Below the pieces are notes generated by a model that had not been told where the DNA came from, did not search any database, and saw only the letters and a program-made list of their open reading frames with translations. Positions 7,883-17,490 of a stretch of 64,000 nucleotides of DNA are shown here, piece after piece; positions within the stretch are counted from its first letter, which is position 1; each line of letters begins with the position of its first letter. Source of the DNA: DAOUGC01 sp034429695 (GTDB lineage Bacteria > Chloroflexota > Anaerolineae > Anaerolineales > Anaerolineaceae); the NCBI GenBank assembly GCA_034429695.1, contig DAOUGC010000056.1, positions 38,554 to 102,553 of the forward strand. Direction: 5' to 3'. The position numbers and the translations under genes were made by a program.

Positions 7883-8800
7883 CTAGGAGAAGAAGACTTT
7901 ACGGGGTTGCCACTCCGTATTTTCATCGTCAAATTGCATGAGCGCAACCAGTTCTCCCTGTTCGCTGATCCCTCTTGCAAGCGCGGGCGAGTCGGGTTCT
8001 GCGCCAATTCGATGACCATGGCGAATTTGATCCACCTGTTCAATGGTTAATTCCACAGATGGCCAGTCCGAAAGCGCCTCGGCAGCAGGGATCAAATACT
8101 GATACCAGTTGCCGATCTCAAAGGAATCACGTAGTTTACGCAAAGGAACGGCATCGCGCAGGGTGAAACGCCCACTCTTGGTACGACGCAGACCCACCAG
8201 GTGGGCGCCGCATCCCAGGGTCATACCCAGATCGTGGGCAAGGGAGCGCACGTAAGTTCCGGATGAACAATAAACGTCAATGACAGCCTCGGGCGGAGCC
8301 CATTCCAGCAATTCGAGGCTGTAAACCTTGATCTTGCGCGGTTCCAGTTCCACTTCTTCACCTTCCCGCGCCATATCATAAGCACGGCGGCCTTTCACTT
8401 TAATGGCCGAGTACGGCGGCGGAACCTGTTCGATCTCGCCCACAAACTGCCTGAGTGCATTTTCAAACTGCTCCTCGGTGATGGTCACCGGAGCGCGGTT
8501 GAGAATTCGCCCATCGGCATCATAAGTATCGGTGGTGGCTCCCAGGCTGATGACCGCCTGATAACGCTTATCGGACGCCGACACATATTCACTCAGGCGC
8601 ACGGCCGGGCCGATCAAAACCACAAGTACGCCAGAGGCGCGCGGGTCAAGCGTGCCGGTATGGCCCGCTCTGCGAATATTGGTTCCTTTGCGGATGATCT
8701 GAACCACATCGTGCGAGGTTAATCCCACCGGCTTGTCAACAACCAATACCCCCGATATTGCATTTCTTAAATCGAAGTTGCTCTCATCACTCATAGTCAT
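7883..8800 (-). CDS. truB: tRNA pseudouridine-55 synthase
   Basis: Isomerises U55 in the T-loop of tRNAs. The catalytic Asp lies in GHTGTLDPRASGVL, followed by the family motifs DKRYQAVISLGATTDTYD, PPPYSAIKVKGRRAY and CSSGTYVRSLAHDLG. A C-terminal PUA-like extension follows. I chose the ATG at 8800 (MTMSDES), preceded by GACGGGG; ATGs at 8794 and 8848 are alternatives, and the upstream one would add 16 residues before the conserved SGVLVVDKP start. It lies between rbfA and ribF, the usual order of the nusA-infB operon. Confidence 0.94.
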   Translation of the reverse strand: MTMSDESNFDLRNAISGVLVVDKPVGLTSHDVVQIIRKGTNIRRAGHTGTLDPRASGVLVVLIGPAVRLSEYVSASDKRYQAVISLGATTDTYDADGRILNRAPVTITEEQFENALRQFVGEIEQVPPPYSAIKVKGRRAYDMAREGEEVELEPRKIKVYSLELLEWAPPEAVIDVYCSSGTYVRSLAHDLGMTLGCGAHLVGLRRTKSGRFTLRDAVPLRKLRDSFEIGNWYQYLIPAAEALSDWPSVELTIEQVDQIRHGHRIGAEPDSPALARGISEQGELVALMQFDDENTEWQPRKVFFS

Positions 8801-8920
8801 TGTCCCCGTCTTTGCTATGACAACTTCTGAACGACTCTCACCCATCAAAAGCTGCTAACAAGCAACCATTCTGGTCTGGTTCAGGCACGTCAACCACCCA
8901 TATTGGGCTGGCCACCCAAA

Positions 8921-9310
8921 TCACTCCTCCTCATCCTCATCATCGAGTGGAGGTAATGGTTGGTCATCCTGGTGCAAAGAAGCCAGTAATTTCTCAATGT
9001 GATCAGCCCGTTCGGGAGTGGGATCCCAGTGAAAGCGCAAACGTGGAAACACGCGCAGATCCACCCGTTCAGCCAGTGCATGGCGCAGATAACCGGTTGC
9101 GCTGCGCAAACCTGCCAGCACTTCCTTGGAACGCACATTCCCTTCCAGAGCAGACACAAAAATATCCGCGTAGGCCAGTTCCCGGTCCACCTTCACATCG
9201 GTAATGGAAATACCGCTCAGACGTGGGTCCTGAACCTCGCGGATTAACATTTCAGACAAATCCTGCTTGATTCGATCCGAAATTCTTTTCAAGCGCATCG
9301 GCGATGGCAT
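8921..9310 (-). CDS. rbfA: Ribosome-binding factor A
   Basis: 129 residues. Binds the 30S subunit during late 16S rRNA maturation. It has the KH-like RbfA pattern: RLKRISDRIKQDLSEML, EVQDPRLSGISITDVKV, AYADIFVS and LRFHWDPTPERADHIEKLL, with an acidic tail (DDEDEEE). The start ATG at 9310 has GGGGAG upstream; an ATG at 9298 is also possible. It lies 35 bases after infB, and about 120 bases separate it from truB with no gene visible. Confidence 0.93.
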   Translation of the reverse strand: MPSPMRLKRISDRIKQDLSEMLIREVQDPRLSGISITDVKVDRELAYADIFVSALEGNVRSKEVLAGLRSATGYLRHALAERVDLRVFPRLRFHWDPTPERADHIEKLLASLHQDDQPLPPLDDEDEEE

Positions 9311-9345
9311 GTTATCTGCTACTCCCCAATCCTGCTCGCCCCGGC

Positions 9346-11130
9346 TTACCCGCCGAACCGTTCCAAAATAAAGCTTTCAACAATGTCGCCCTGTTGAACA
9401 TCGTTGTAATTCTTGAACGACATGCCGCACTCAAACCCCTGGCGCACTTCCTTCACATCATCCCGTTCATGTTTGAGGGAAGCCAGTTCACCTTCAAACA
9501 CTTTCTGGTTGTTGCGTAAGATTCTCACCCTGGCGCCACGGCGTACTTCACCTGAAATCACACGGCATCCAGCCACAGCACCCACCTTGTTGATCTGGAA
9601 TACTGCGCGAATTTCTGACCGACCAATGATCACTTCCTTGAACTCCGGAGCGAGCATGCCCTGCAGGGCTTTCTCGATGTCCTCGGTCATACGATAAATA
9701 ATATCATAATTACGGATGGATACACCCTCGACTTCGGCAAGTCTTCTGGCTGCAGAATCCACCTGGATGCTGAAACCAATCACGATCGCTTTGGAGGCTG
9801 TCGCCAGCATCACATCGCTTTCGGTGATGTTGCCCGCCTCGGCATGCAGAATGTTAATGGCAATGTCACCCTGCTTGATCTCTTTGAGAGAGTTGACAAT
9901 GGGCTCGAGCGAACCCTGCACATCGGCTTTGATGATCAGGCGCAGCTCACGCACCTCACCTGCCTGAAAGCGGGTGAACAATTCTTCAAGGGTGGCTTTG
10001 GGTGTGGTGGCAACCTGGCGCTGCATTTCCTGCTTGCGTTCGGTCACAATGACACGCGCATCCCGCTCAGAATCCACCACCGAGAACAGGTCGCCGGCAG
10101 CGGGAACGTCATTAAAACCCAGGATCTGGGCTGGCATGGAAGGCGAAGCTGTGCGGATCTTGCGACCCTTGTAGTCAAACATGGCGCGAATACGCCCGTA
10201 GGCTGTACCGGCAATCACAACAGAACCCATTTCCAGGGTTCCGTTCTGCACCAGCAGCGTGGCAAGCACACCCTTGGCTTTGTCAAGTTGGGCTTCGATT
10301 ACGGTGCCGATCACCTTGCCGTCAGGATTGGCGCGAATATCAGTGGACTCTGCCACCAGCAAAATGGCTTCAAGCAGGTCTTCAATACCGGTCTTCTTCT
10401 TTGCTGAAACCGGCACAACAATTGTGCTGCCATCCCAATCATCGGGAACCAGGCCATTTTCAGCGAGTTGACGTTTAACAAAGTCGGGATTGGCGTCAGG
10501 ACGGTCAATTTTATTGAGGGCGACGATGATGGGAACCCGGGCAGCCTTGGCATGGGCGATGGCTTCGCGGGTCTGCGGCATCACGCCGTCATTGGCGGCC
10601 ACCACCAGCACCACAATGTCAGCACCCTGAGCGCCGCGGGCACGCATGGCAGTAAATGCAGCATGACCGGGAGTGTCCAGGAAGGTGATCTGGCGGCCCT
10701 TGTGTTCCACCTGATAAGCGCCAACGTGCTGGGTGATGCCCCCCACCTCACCGCCAGCCACATCAGTATGCCGGATGGCATCCAGCAGCGTGGTCTTGCC
10801 GTGGTCAACATGTCCCAAAATGGTCACCACCGGCGGGCGGTTGACCAGATGCTGGTCTTCTTCACCGGCGATGGTACGCCGCCACAGAGGCACTTCACCA
10901 ACCTCGGGTTCCACTTCTTCTTCGATGGTCTCAAGATTGGTCTCGAAGCCCATTTCTGATGCGACAATGGCAGCCGTGTCATAATCGACCTGCTGATTGA
11001 TATTGGCCATGACGCCGTTGGACATCAAAATTTTGATGACCTGAATGGGGCTGGTTTCGATCCGCTGCGCGAGGTCGCGCACGGTAATGGTATTGGGCAG
11101 TTCAATTTTTTTGGACCCGATCTCGCTCAT
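9346..11130 (-). CDS. infB: Translation initiation factor IF-2
   Basis: A GTPase that delivers initiator tRNA to the 30S subunit. 594 residues: a short IF2_N helix domain ([21 protein letters not shown], about 14-34) with no long variable N-terminal region, then the G domain with [17 protein letters not shown] and NKID, and domains II-IV ending in [14 protein letters not shown]. The start at 11130 (MSEIGSKK) is preceded by AGGAGAGG; the frame stays open 25 codons further up, but that stretch lacks a ribosome site and family similarity. About 140 bases separate it from ylxR, with no gene there. Confidence 0.96.
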   Translation of the reverse strand: MSEIGSKKIELPNTITVRDLAQRIETSPIQVIKILMSNGVMANINQQVDYDTAAIVASEMGFETNLETIEEEVEPEVGEVPLWRRTIAGEEDQHLVNRPPVVTILGHVDHGKTTLLDAIRHTDVAGGEVGGITQHVGAYQVEHKGRQITFLDTPGHAAFTAMRARGAQGADIVVLVVAANDGVMPQTREAIAHAKAARVPIIVALNKIDRPDANPDFVKRQLAENGLVPDDWDGSTIVVPVSAKKKTGIEDLLEAILLVAESTDIRANPDGKVIGTVIEAQLDKAKGVLATLLVQNGTLEMGSVVIAGTAYGRIRAMFDYKGRKIRTASPSMPAQILGFNDVPAAGDLFSVVDSERDARVIVTERKQEMQRQVATTPKATLEELFTRFQAGEVRELRLIIKADVQGSLEPIVNSLKEIKQGDIAINILHAEAGNITESDVMLATASKAIVIGFSIQVDSAARRLAEVEGVSIRNYDIIYRMTEDIEKALQGMLAPEFKEVIIGRSEIRAVFQINKVGAVAGCRVISGEVRRGARVRILRNNQKVFEGELASLKHERDDVKEVRQGFECGMSFKNYNDVQQGDIVESFILERFGG

Positions 11131-11270
11131 TTCGCCTCTCCTTTGCATCCCTTTCCTCACCCCCACCCAACCGCCGTGTTGACGTGGGCCCGGGATGCCA
11201 GGCACGCGTTTATCTTAGCGAGTGCAACGAGTGAGTTATAACATCATTTTTGCATTCCAACCGTGTCATT

Positions 11271-11594
11271 CTATCCATGACTGGCTGCCGTTTCGGTCTG
11301 ATCTTCCGGTTCATCGGGCAGACCCGCCAGATAGCTGGTGAGTACCTCACGATCTTGCGTTGTCAATTCGGTTTTCAATGCATGCGCCAGGGCGCCTTTG
11401 ATGCCCTTCTCCCAGCAAGCGCGGGAATTGTGCAGGTAGGCTCCCCTTCCGGATAGTTTTCCGGTCGTATCCACCTGAACTCCTTCAGGTGTGCGCACGA
11501 TACGAATAAGGGCACGCTTGGGGAGCACCAGACGGCAGGCCACGCAGGTTCTTTGCGGAACATGCTTCACACGTTTGACCGGCTTTTTTGTCAT
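11271..11594 (-). CDS. ylxR: YlxR/RnpM-type RNA-binding protein
   Basis: 107 residues. Has the YlxR signature RTCVACR, a GRGAYLHNSRACW segment and many basic residues. YlxR proteins bind RNA and have been linked to RNase P modulation, usually encoded between nusA and infB exactly as here. It lies 15 bases after nusA, so it is co-transcribed. The C-terminal tail (PDEPEDQTETAASHG) is acidic and not part of the fold. Confidence 0.9.
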   Translation of the reverse strand: MTKKPVKRVKHVPQRTCVACRLVLPKRALIRIVRTPEGVQVDTTGKLSGRGAYLHNSRACWEKGIKGALAHALKTELTTQDREVLTSYLAGLPDEPEDQTETAASHG

Positions 11595-11609
11595 GATGCT
11601 CCCGGCGGT

Positions 11610-13478
11610 TTACTCCCAGTTCCAGTCGTCTTCGCCCTTGTGTTTGCGGTGCACGATGGTCAGGTCGCGATCAGGATCGTACTCCACTTCCACATGGCGC
11701 TTCTTCTTGCCCTTCTTGCCCTTCTTCTTGCCTTTCTTGTCGTCGCCCTCTTCCTCTTCTTCATCAGTGGCAGCGGGGACGGTGAACTCATCCTTCAACT
11801 GGAACAGACTGCTGAAATCAGCCTCTTCCTCAGCTTCCGGCTCGCTCACAGTATCAACGGGCAACACGGCTTCAGCGGGTTCAACCTCGGCTTCAGCGGT
11901 AACAGGCTCTTCTGCTTCTTCAACTTCTGCAGGCAACACGGCTTCGGCAGGGGCAATTTCTTCCGCTTCAGACTTTGCCTCAGAAGGATATAACTGGGCG
12001 GTGTAGTTCAGAATCTCAGACATTGCCTTGGGGCCGATACCCTGCAGGCGGAAGACCGAGTCAGGATCCACGCGTACACGCTGCAGCAGATCGCCTACCG
12101 TGTAGATCTCGGATTCCTGCAGCGCGGTCGCGATGTGTTCTGACAGGCCGCTGTCGAGGATGGCGGTATTGTAGACGTCCTCAGGGATGAGCGCGCGCAG
12201 TTCGCGTGAGGCTTCGTCTTCTTCCGGACGGCTTGCCGGCTGCTGGCGCATCACACGCCGCTCCACACGGTCCACAAACCGGCCCATCTGATCATACTCT
12301 TCGGGATTAAGCGCACGACCTTCGTTCTTCTTCATCAACATGCCGCGCACGGTTTCCACCACCTCGGCTTCCTGCTCGGCAATCGCGGCAAGGGTCGGGT
12401 CGCCTTCCAGGCGCAGGATGGTATCGTTGGCAGCCTCGGTGAGGCTCTTGATGTCAATGCGCCAGCCGGTCAACTTGGCAGCCAGACGGGCATTCTGCCC
12501 ATCGCGGCCAATCGCCAGGCTGAGCTGATCTTCGGGGACCACCACGGTGGCGGTCTTGCCGGTTCCAGCTTTTTCGTTCAGATATACCCCCACCACGCGC
12601 GCCGGGCTGATTGCCTTGGCAATAAACTGAGCCGGGTCGGGGTTCCATTCGATCACGTCAATTTTTTCATCGTGCAGCTCGCGCACGATGGTCTGGATGC
12701 GCATACCGCGCACACCCACACAGGCGCCCACCGGGTCAATGCCAGACTGCGTGGCTGAAACAGCCACCTTGGCGCGCTGACCTGGCTCGCGGGCGATGGA
12801 GCGGATCTCCACCACACCGTGGTAGATCTCGGGCACTTCGTTTTCAAGCAGGCGGCGCAGAAAGTCCCGATGGGTGCGGGAAAGCACGATCTGCGGACCA
12901 CGCGGGTTGTCTTTTACTTCAGCCACCAGCGCGCGCACGCGGTCATGAATGCGGAAACGCTCGCCAGGGATGGTGTCTTTGCGGGCCATGAAACCCTCGG
13001 CGCGCATTTCCATGCCGATGGTAAGCCCCTGCGAATTAACCGCCTGCACAGCACCACTGACGATCTCACCCAGTTGTTTCTGGAAGAACGCCATCTGCGC
13101 CTGCCGTTCAGCATCGCGAATACGCTGCTGGATCACCTGTCGGGCGGTCTGGGCTGCCACGCGGCCAAAATCACGCGGGGTGCTTTCCACAATCACCATT
13201 GCGCCGAGTTCAGCCTCGGGGCTGTAGCGTTGCGCCTCAGCCAGACTTACCTCAGTGCGCGGGTCCACCACCACGTCCACAACCTCTTTTTCGGCAAAGA
13301 TGACAACCTTCCCGGTATCGGGATCAATTTTTGCTTCAATATGTTGGGCATTGGAGGCGTTCACCGCACGACGATAAGCTGATACCATGGCAGACTCAAT
13401 TGCCTGCAGGATAATTTCTTTTGGAAGCTGTTTTTCTTCCAGTACTTCATTGAACGCCAGGATAAATTCGTTCTTCAT
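11610..13478 (-). CDS. nusA: Transcription termination/antitermination factor NusA with Lys-rich tail
   Basis: 622 residues. Domains in order: the RNAP-binding N-terminal domain (1-125), S1 (about 130-200), KH1 with [14 protein letters not shown]2 with [19 protein letters not shown], then a helix-hairpin-helix repeat ([20 protein letters not shown]). It ends in a long acidic Ala/Glu region, a lysine-rich block ([14 protein letters not shown]) and EDDWNWE; this tail is not part of standard NusA. The start is the ATG at 13478; an in-frame TTG two codons up is less likely. It is first in its operon: rimP, which normally precedes nusA, is absent here. Confidence 0.95.
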   Translation of the reverse strand: MKNEFILAFNEVLEEKQLPKEIILQAIESAMVSAYRRAVNASNAQHIEAKIDPDTGKVVIFAEKEVVDVVVDPRTEVSLAEAQRYSPEAELGAMVIVESTPRDFGRVAAQTARQVIQQRIRDAERQAQMAFFQKQLGEIVSGAVQAVNSQGLTIGMEMRAEGFMARKDTIPGERFRIHDRVRALVAEVKDNPRGPQIVLSRTHRDFLRRLLENEVPEIYHGVVEIRSIAREPGQRAKVAVSATQSGIDPVGACVGVRGMRIQTIVRELHDEKIDVIEWNPDPAQFIAKAISPARVVGVYLNEKAGTGKTATVVVPEDQLSLAIGRDGQNARLAAKLTGWRIDIKSLTEAANDTILRLEGDPTLAAIAEQEAEVVETVRGMLMKKNEGRALNPEEYDQMGRFVDRVERRVMRQQPASRPEEDEASRELRALIPEDVYNTAILDSGLSEHIATALQESEIYTVGDLLQRVRVDPDSVFRLQGIGPKAMSEILNYTAQLYPSEAKSEAEEIAPAEAVLPAEVEEAEEPVTAEAEVEPAEAVLPVDTVSEPEAEEEADFSSLFQLKDEFTVPAATDEEEEEGDDKKGKKKGKKGKKKRHVEVEYDPDRDLTIVHRKHKGEDDWNWE

Positions 13479-13512
13479 CCCCAAACACTCCGGTTATAGT
13501 CCTTTATATGCA

Positions 13513-13537
13513 GAAAAGTGGGGGTCTCCCACTTTTC
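13513..13537 (-). promoter_or_regulatory. Stable hairpin in the nusA 5' leader
   Basis: A perfect 10-bp stem (13513-13522 with 13528-13537) and a 5-base loop, 35 bases before the nusA start. Neither side has a U-run, so it is not a normal terminator. It may stabilise or regulate the nusA leader. Confidence 0.45.
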
Positions 13538-13572
13538 GTTGCTCGTGAATACGCACAACTCAAGTTTCAAAT

Positions 13573-13601
13573 ATTTTAACATAGATCGAAGCGGAAGGCA
13601 A
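13573..13601 (-). promoter_or_regulatory. Predicted nusA operon promoter
   Basis: Minus-strand TTGCCT (13601-13596), a 17-base spacer and TAAAAT (13578-13573). It lies back to back with the -10 of the divergent glucosidase gene. Confidence 0.55.
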
Positions 13602-13604
13602 GGC

Positions 13605-13610
13605 TATAAT
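13605..13610 (+). promoter_or_regulatory. -10 element of the alpha-glucosidase gene
   Basis: A perfect TATAAT ends 53 bases before the chosen start codon; no convincing -35 is seen 16-18 bases upstream. It suggests transcription from about 13617, which rules out an in-frame ATG at 13619 except as a leaderless start. Confidence 0.5.
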
Positions 13611-13663
13611 TAAGGTGCATGATCATCATTATCCGGGACAACAAACACCCCGTGGAGGAGTAT

Positions 13664-15271
13664 ATGACCGATAACTGGCTGTGGTGGCGTGATGGCATCA
13701 TCTATCAAATCTATCCGCGCTCTTTTCAAGATAGCAATAACGATGGCATTGGCGACCTGCGCGGGATCATTCAACGGCTGGACCATCTAAAAACCCTGGG
13801 CGTGGACGCCATCTGGCTGTCGCCGTTCTACCCCTCGCCGGATGTTGACTTTGGCTACGACGTTTCCGATTATACCGGCATTGACCCCAAATACGGGACC
13901 ATGCAGGATTTTGCCGATCTGGTCGAACAAGCGCACCAGAGAAACATCCATATTGTGGTTGACCTGGTGCTCAACCACACCTCTGATCAACATCCCTGGT
14001 TTGTGGAAAGCCGTTCCAGCAAGGACAACCCCCACCGCGACTGGTACATATGGGCCGAAGGGCGCGGCAACCGCCCACCCAACAACTGGGCTTCGGTGTT
14101 CGGCGGCAAAGGCTGGGAGCTGGACCCCGCCACGGGGCAGTATTACTTCCACATGTTTTACAAGGAACAACCCGACCTCAACTGGCACAACCCGGCTGTG
14201 CGCGAGGAAATGCTCAACGTCTTCCGCTTCTGGCTGCAACAGGGGGTGGACGGCTTCAGATTGGACGTTTTCAACGTCTATTTCAAACACAAAGACTTGC
14301 AGGATAACCCGGCCCAGTTCCATCCGGTGGGATCGCTGTATCCCTTCATCGGTCAGCGCCATACCAATGACTGCGATCAGCCGGAGATGCTGCCGCTGCT
14401 ATCTGATGTGCGCGCCATCCTGGATGAAAAGCCGGGCCGTTATGTGGTGGGTGAGACCTTTCTCTCCACGCCTGAAAGCGCGGCACGTTACTGCGGTGAC
14501 AATTTGCTGCACGCCGCGTTTAACTTCCAGTTCCTGCACTGCCGCTGGAAACCCGGTGACTTTCTGAAAAGCATCCAAAAATGGGAACAGGCGCTCTCTC
14601 CAGAAACCTTCCCCAACTACGTGCTCTCCAATCACGATGTGGTGCGCGCCGCCACCCGTTATGGGCGCGGTGAAAGTGATGAACGCCTGAAGGTCGCGGC
14701 TGCATTGCTGCTCACCCAGCGCGGCACGCCGTACATCTACTACGGCGAGGAGATCGGGATGAGGGATATTCCGCTGACGCGCGACATGGTTCAGGACCCC
14801 ATCGGCAAACGTTTCTGGCCCTTCATGAAAGGCCGCGACGGCTGCCGCTCGCCCATGCAGTGGAATGCCGACCACGCCGCTGGTTTTTCCGCAGGGCAAC
14901 CCTGGCTGCCGGTCAACAAAAATTATGTTGATCGCAACGTCGAAAGCCAGACAGCCGACCCGGATTCACTGTTCAATTTCTACCGCAAGCTGATCCAGCT
15001 CCGCCGCGAAACCCCCGTGCTGCGCGAAGGCATGTTTGTGCCGCTCACCTTTGACCCGCGCGCCGTGCTGGCTTATCTGCGCAAGGACGGCGATCAAACC
15101 ATCATGGTGGCATTGAATTTCAGCCGACGCAGGGTCCCATTTGTGCTCGGCTCAGACCTGGCGCGGGGGCGCTGGCGTTTGCTGCTTTCCAGCAAGCGCG
15201 ACCAGGTGGAGATCACCGACCGCCTGCTGCCGCTTGAACCGGAAGAAGCGGTCATTATGATCCAGGAATAA
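13664..15271 (+). CDS. GH13 alpha-glucosidase (oligo-1,6-glucosidase-like)
   Basis: 535 residues. A (beta/alpha)8 glycoside hydrolase 13 enzyme acting on short alpha-glucosides. All signature regions are seen: QIYPRSFQDSNNDGIGDL near the N-terminus, VVDLVLNHTS, the nucleophile D201 in DGFRLDVFN, the acid/base E264 in VVGETF and D325 in SNHD. A C-terminal beta domain follows. There is no signal peptide, so it is cytoplasmic. The start at 13664 (MTDNWLWW) has TGGAGGAG; the upstream ATG at 13619 is less likely. It is a lone gene between a divergent operon and a terminator. Substrate preference (maltose, isomaltose, sucrose) cannot be told from sequence alone. Confidence 0.92.
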   Translation: MTDNWLWWRDGIIYQIYPRSFQDSNNDGIGDLRGIIQRLDHLKTLGVDAIWLSPFYPSPDVDFGYDVSDYTGIDPKYGTMQDFADLVEQAHQRNIHIVVDLVLNHTSDQHPWFVESRSSKDNPHRDWYIWAEGRGNRPPNNWASVFGGKGWELDPATGQYYFHMFYKEQPDLNWHNPAVREEMLNVFRFWLQQGVDGFRLDVFNVYFKHKDLQDNPAQFHPVGSLYPFIGQRHTNDCDQPEMLPLLSDVRAILDEKPGRYVVGETFLSTPESAARYCGDNLLHAAFNFQFLHCRWKPGDFLKSIQKWEQALSPETFPNYVLSNHDVVRAATRYGRGESDERLKVAAALLLTQRGTPYIYYGEEIGMRDIPLTRDMVQDPIGKRFWPFMKGRDGCRSPMQWNADHAAGFSAGQPWLPVNKNYVDRNVESQTADPDSLFNFYRKLIQLRRETPVLREGMFVPLTFDPRAVLAYLRKDGDQTIMVALNFSRRRVPFVLGSDLARGRWRLLLSSKRDQVEITDRLLPLEPEEAVIMIQE

Positions 15272-15303
15272 AGTCAGCCCCAACCGCAGGCTAATCATAA
15301 GGT

Positions 15304-15350
15304 AACCGGATGGTCAGGTGAAAACACCAGGCCATCCGGTTTTTACTTTT
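15304..15350 (+). terminator. Intrinsic terminator after the alpha-glucosidase gene
   Basis: 10-bp stem AACCGGATGG / CCATCCGGTT (15304-15313 with 15332-15341), an 18-base loop and a T-rich tail. It separates the gene from the convergent dehydrogenase. Confidence 0.85.
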
Positions 15351-15367
15351 CTTCATGGGGCAGGGAT

Positions 15368-16477
15368 CTACCCGCCGCCTGGTTCCCGTTCAAACTCCTC
15401 CAGCACGTCCAGCCCAAACTCCACCCCCACCTCGGCGGCGATATCCTCCAATCCCCTGGCGACGCTTGCCATCAATGGTACACCGTGCTGCAGGTTGTAC
15501 TCGCTGCGTTCAAACTCCTTCTCGCCGTGAATAAAGATGCGCTCCTGTCCCACCGCCTTTGGCGAGGTCTTGAGTTCGCGGATGGTTGCATCCATGTCAC
15601 GCTTGAATTCCTCCACATCGCGGAAGGCATCCACGCGCATGGCGGCAAAGTAATGCCCCACGTTTGCCTGACCCGATGCCCCGCTGCGCCCCACCGCTGC
15701 GCCGTGCGCCGCGCCGGACAGCACCCCCGAGAAGATATCGACCCACAGGCTCAGCCCGTAGCCCTTGTAGCCGGACATGAAATCCACCCCACCCAGCGGC
15801 ATCAACGCCCCGCCCGTGAGCACCTCAGCCGGGGTCTGCGTGATCTCGCCGCGCCCGTTGATCCCCCAGCCCTCTGGCATCTGTTTTCCGGCTTTGTCGT
15901 ACACGGTCACCTTGCCGATTGGCACAATCGAGGTCGCCATGTCCAGCACGTAAGGGCGTTCCTCCAGCGTTGGAACTGCAACGGCAATCGGGTTGGTGCC
16001 GATGATCGGCGCTGAGCCGTAGGTGGGCGCCACCAGCGGTTGCGAATTGGTAAAGCTGATCCCGATCATGTCATGCGGCAGCGCCATCATGGCATAATAC
16101 CCGGCAATGCCGTAATGATTGCTGTTGCGCACCGTCACCATTGAAACGCCCATCTCCCTGGCTTTTTCAATGCAGCGGGTCATGGCCTGTTTGGCGATCA
16201 CCTGCCCCAGCCCGTTGCCGCCGTCCAGCAGCAGCGTGGTGGGCGTCTCACGCGCCACCGTCACCGGTGAGGTTGGGTCAATCAATCCTTTGCGCAGGCG
16301 CGAACCGTAATAGGTGTTCAGCCGGATGATGCCGTGCGACTCCACCCCGCGCATGTCGGCAGCCAGTAAAACATCCGCCGCCACCACCGCATCCGGCTCA
16401 GAAACGCCCAGTTTGCAGAAAAAACGCACCATGAAAGCGTGCAGGTCTTCAGCTCGAAAACGCAGATATTTAATCAT
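15368..16477 (-). CDS. Malate/L-lactate dehydrogenase-type NAD(P) oxidoreductase
   Basis: 369 residues of the Ldh2/MDH2/AllD/YbiC family, which is unrelated to classical Rossmann MDH. Visible family motifs: ADMRGVESHGIIRL near residue 45, RNSNHYGIAGYYAM with the conserved catalytic His (about 125), GTNPIAVAVPT, VLDMATS and the GYKGYGLSLWVDIFSG turn. Members reduce 2-oxoacids (malate, lactate, ureidoglycolate, sulfolactate); the exact substrate cannot be assigned. The start at 16477 has GAGGGG upstream. It stands alone, converging on the glucosidase gene. Confidence 0.85.
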   Translation of the reverse strand: MIKYLRFRAEDLHAFMVRFFCKLGVSEPDAVVAADVLLAADMRGVESHGIIRLNTYYGSRLRKGLIDPTSPVTVARETPTTLLLDGGNGLGQVIAKQAMTRCIEKAREMGVSMVTVRNSNHYGIAGYYAMMALPHDMIGISFTNSQPLVAPTYGSAPIIGTNPIAVAVPTLEERPYVLDMATSIVPIGKVTVYDKAGKQMPEGWGINGRGEITQTPAEVLTGGALMPLGGVDFMSGYKGYGLSLWVDIFSGVLSGAAHGAAVGRSGASGQANVGHYFAAMRVDAFRDVEEFKRDMDATIRELKTSPKAVGQERIFIHGEKEFERSEYNLQHGVPLMASVARGLEDIAAEVGVEFGLDVLEEFEREPGGG

Positions 16478-16523
16478 ACTTACCCCTCTATTCTCCCCGT
16501 CAGGCTGGCTTGCTTATGAGGGT

Positions 16524-16552
16524 ATTATACAGAATCTGCGCCTGGCTTTCCA
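16524..16552 (-). promoter_or_regulatory. Predicted promoter of the dehydrogenase gene
   Basis: Minus-strand TGGAAA (16552-16547), 17 bases, then a perfect TATAAT (16529-16524), about 45 bases before the start codon. Confidence 0.5.
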
Positions 16553-16621
16553 TCAGCGCATCTTACAAACTGGCGTCGGACGCATCATGACAATCCTGCT
16601 CCCTCCGCCTCATAGGGGGAT

Positions 16622-17035
16622 TTATTCATTTGGGAAAAATTTTTGCATAAATGAAGCCGGCGTATGAATGGCCATGCCCTGAGTAATCAATGCTAAGAAA
16701 TGTTTTATGTTTCCGGTTACCAGAGCCTGTGCATTCGCGGTTATGAATACCTCGACAAAGGGTAGATCATCCGGATCAGCAAACTCATCCAGGAGAAGTG
16801 GGGCGGCCTCAGTGTGACATCCATTTAGTTCGATGAATGCAATCACCTCTCGCGCACGCGCTGGATTTATCCGTAATTCCGGACGAGCCAGAACATCTTC
16901 GTACTCCCCCAGTATCCTATCGTCATAGGCAACCTGAAAATGACCATCAAGCGCCAGGTCCATTATCCTACCCGGGAACCCTGTGCCATTTAACAACCCG
17001 CTGACAACCACATTGGTGTCCAGAACCACCAGCAT
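16622..17035 (-). CDS. PIN-domain toxin of a type II toxin-antitoxin pair
   Basis: 137 residues of the PIN family (putative toxin, COG1569-like). Acidic residues typical of the nuclease site are present: D6 in LDTNVVVSGLL, E44 in GEYEDVL, and D86 and D88 in FADPDDLPF. PIN toxins cleave RNA with Mg2+. The start codon overlaps the antitoxin stop (TAATG), so the two are translationally coupled. It ends 145 bases from the dehydrogenase gene start, with nothing else seen between them. Confidence 0.82.
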   Translation of the reverse strand: MLVVLDTNVVVSGLLNGTGFPGRIMDLALDGHFQVAYDDRILGEYEDVLARPELRINPARAREVIAFIELNGCHTEAAPLLLDEFADPDDLPFVEVFITANAQALVTGNIKHFLALITQGMAIHTPASFMQKFFPNE

Positions 17036-17325
17036 TATTTCTTCCGCTCCTGCCGTGTCTTCTGAATGACCTCATCAACCTGCGAATCGGTCATCCGGTC
17101 CAACCCATTCTGGCGGGCCTGGGAACGAATTGCCCGGGCTGCCATTTGCGCGCGCAGTTTGGAGACCATTAACACAATGTCTTCAATGCTGTCATTGTCA
17201 GATAGATCGATCATGATGGCAAAGGGTTTTCCATCCACGGTAACCACCAGTTGCCCATCCTCTTCAAGTTTTTGGCGCAGTACACCGGGTTCGTTTCTTA
17301 ATAACCGATAGGGAACGAATTCCAT
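17035..17325 (-). CDS. Antitoxin partner of the PIN toxin
   Basis: 96 residues. Shows the Phd/YefM-like pattern of a short N-terminal DNA-binding sheet-helix (EFVPYRLLRNEPG, QLVVTVDGKPFAIMID) followed by a charged helical tail (RAIRSQARQNG) suited to wrapping the toxin. The start at 17325 has a clear AAGGAGG site; an upstream in-frame ATG at 17370 would lie inside the promoter. A 21-bp inverted repeat sits between the -10 and the ribosome site, a likely autoregulatory operator. Family placement rests on size, pattern and context. Confidence 0.72.
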   Translation of the reverse strand: MEFVPYRLLRNEPGVLRQKLEEDGQLVVTVDGKPFAIMIDLSDNDSIEDIVLMVSKLRAQMAARAIRSQARQNGLDRMTDSQVDEVIQKTRQERKK

Positions 17326-17335
17326 TTCAACCTCC

Positions 17336-17356
17336 TTGTAGCAAATATTGCTACAA
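17336..17356. promoter_or_regulatory. Palindromic operator of the toxin-antitoxin operon
   Basis: Perfect 9-bp arms TTGTAGCAA and TTGCTACAA around ATA. It sits just downstream of the -10 (17359-17364) and upstream of the antitoxin ribosome site, the expected place for repression by the antitoxin. Confidence 0.7.
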
Positions 17357-17358
17357 TT

Positions 17359-17386
17359 AGTATACTCCATTTATCATTTATTTCAA
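17359..17386 (-). promoter_or_regulatory. Toxin-antitoxin operon promoter
   Basis: Minus-strand TTGAAA (17386-17381), a 16-base spacer and TATACT (17364-17359). Confidence 0.7.
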
Positions 17387-17442
17387 CCACGCTGCCTTTC
17401 CGATGGACACCCCGATCCTCCGATACCTGTTCGGAAAACAAA

Positions 17443-17465
17443 AAAGCCATCCAAAAGATGGCTTT
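17443..17465 (-). terminator. gyrB terminator
   Basis: Minus-strand stem AAAGCCATC / GATGGCTTT with a 5-base loop and a tail TTTTGTTTT, 26 bases after the gyrB stop. Confidence 0.9.
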
Positions 17466-17490
17466 CGTTTATTCAAAAAAATTTATACCC

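Noticed and set aside
13513..13537. Terminator for the glucosidase or nusA direction
   Set aside because: The stem is strong, but neither strand has a following U-run, and it lies in the nusA leader.
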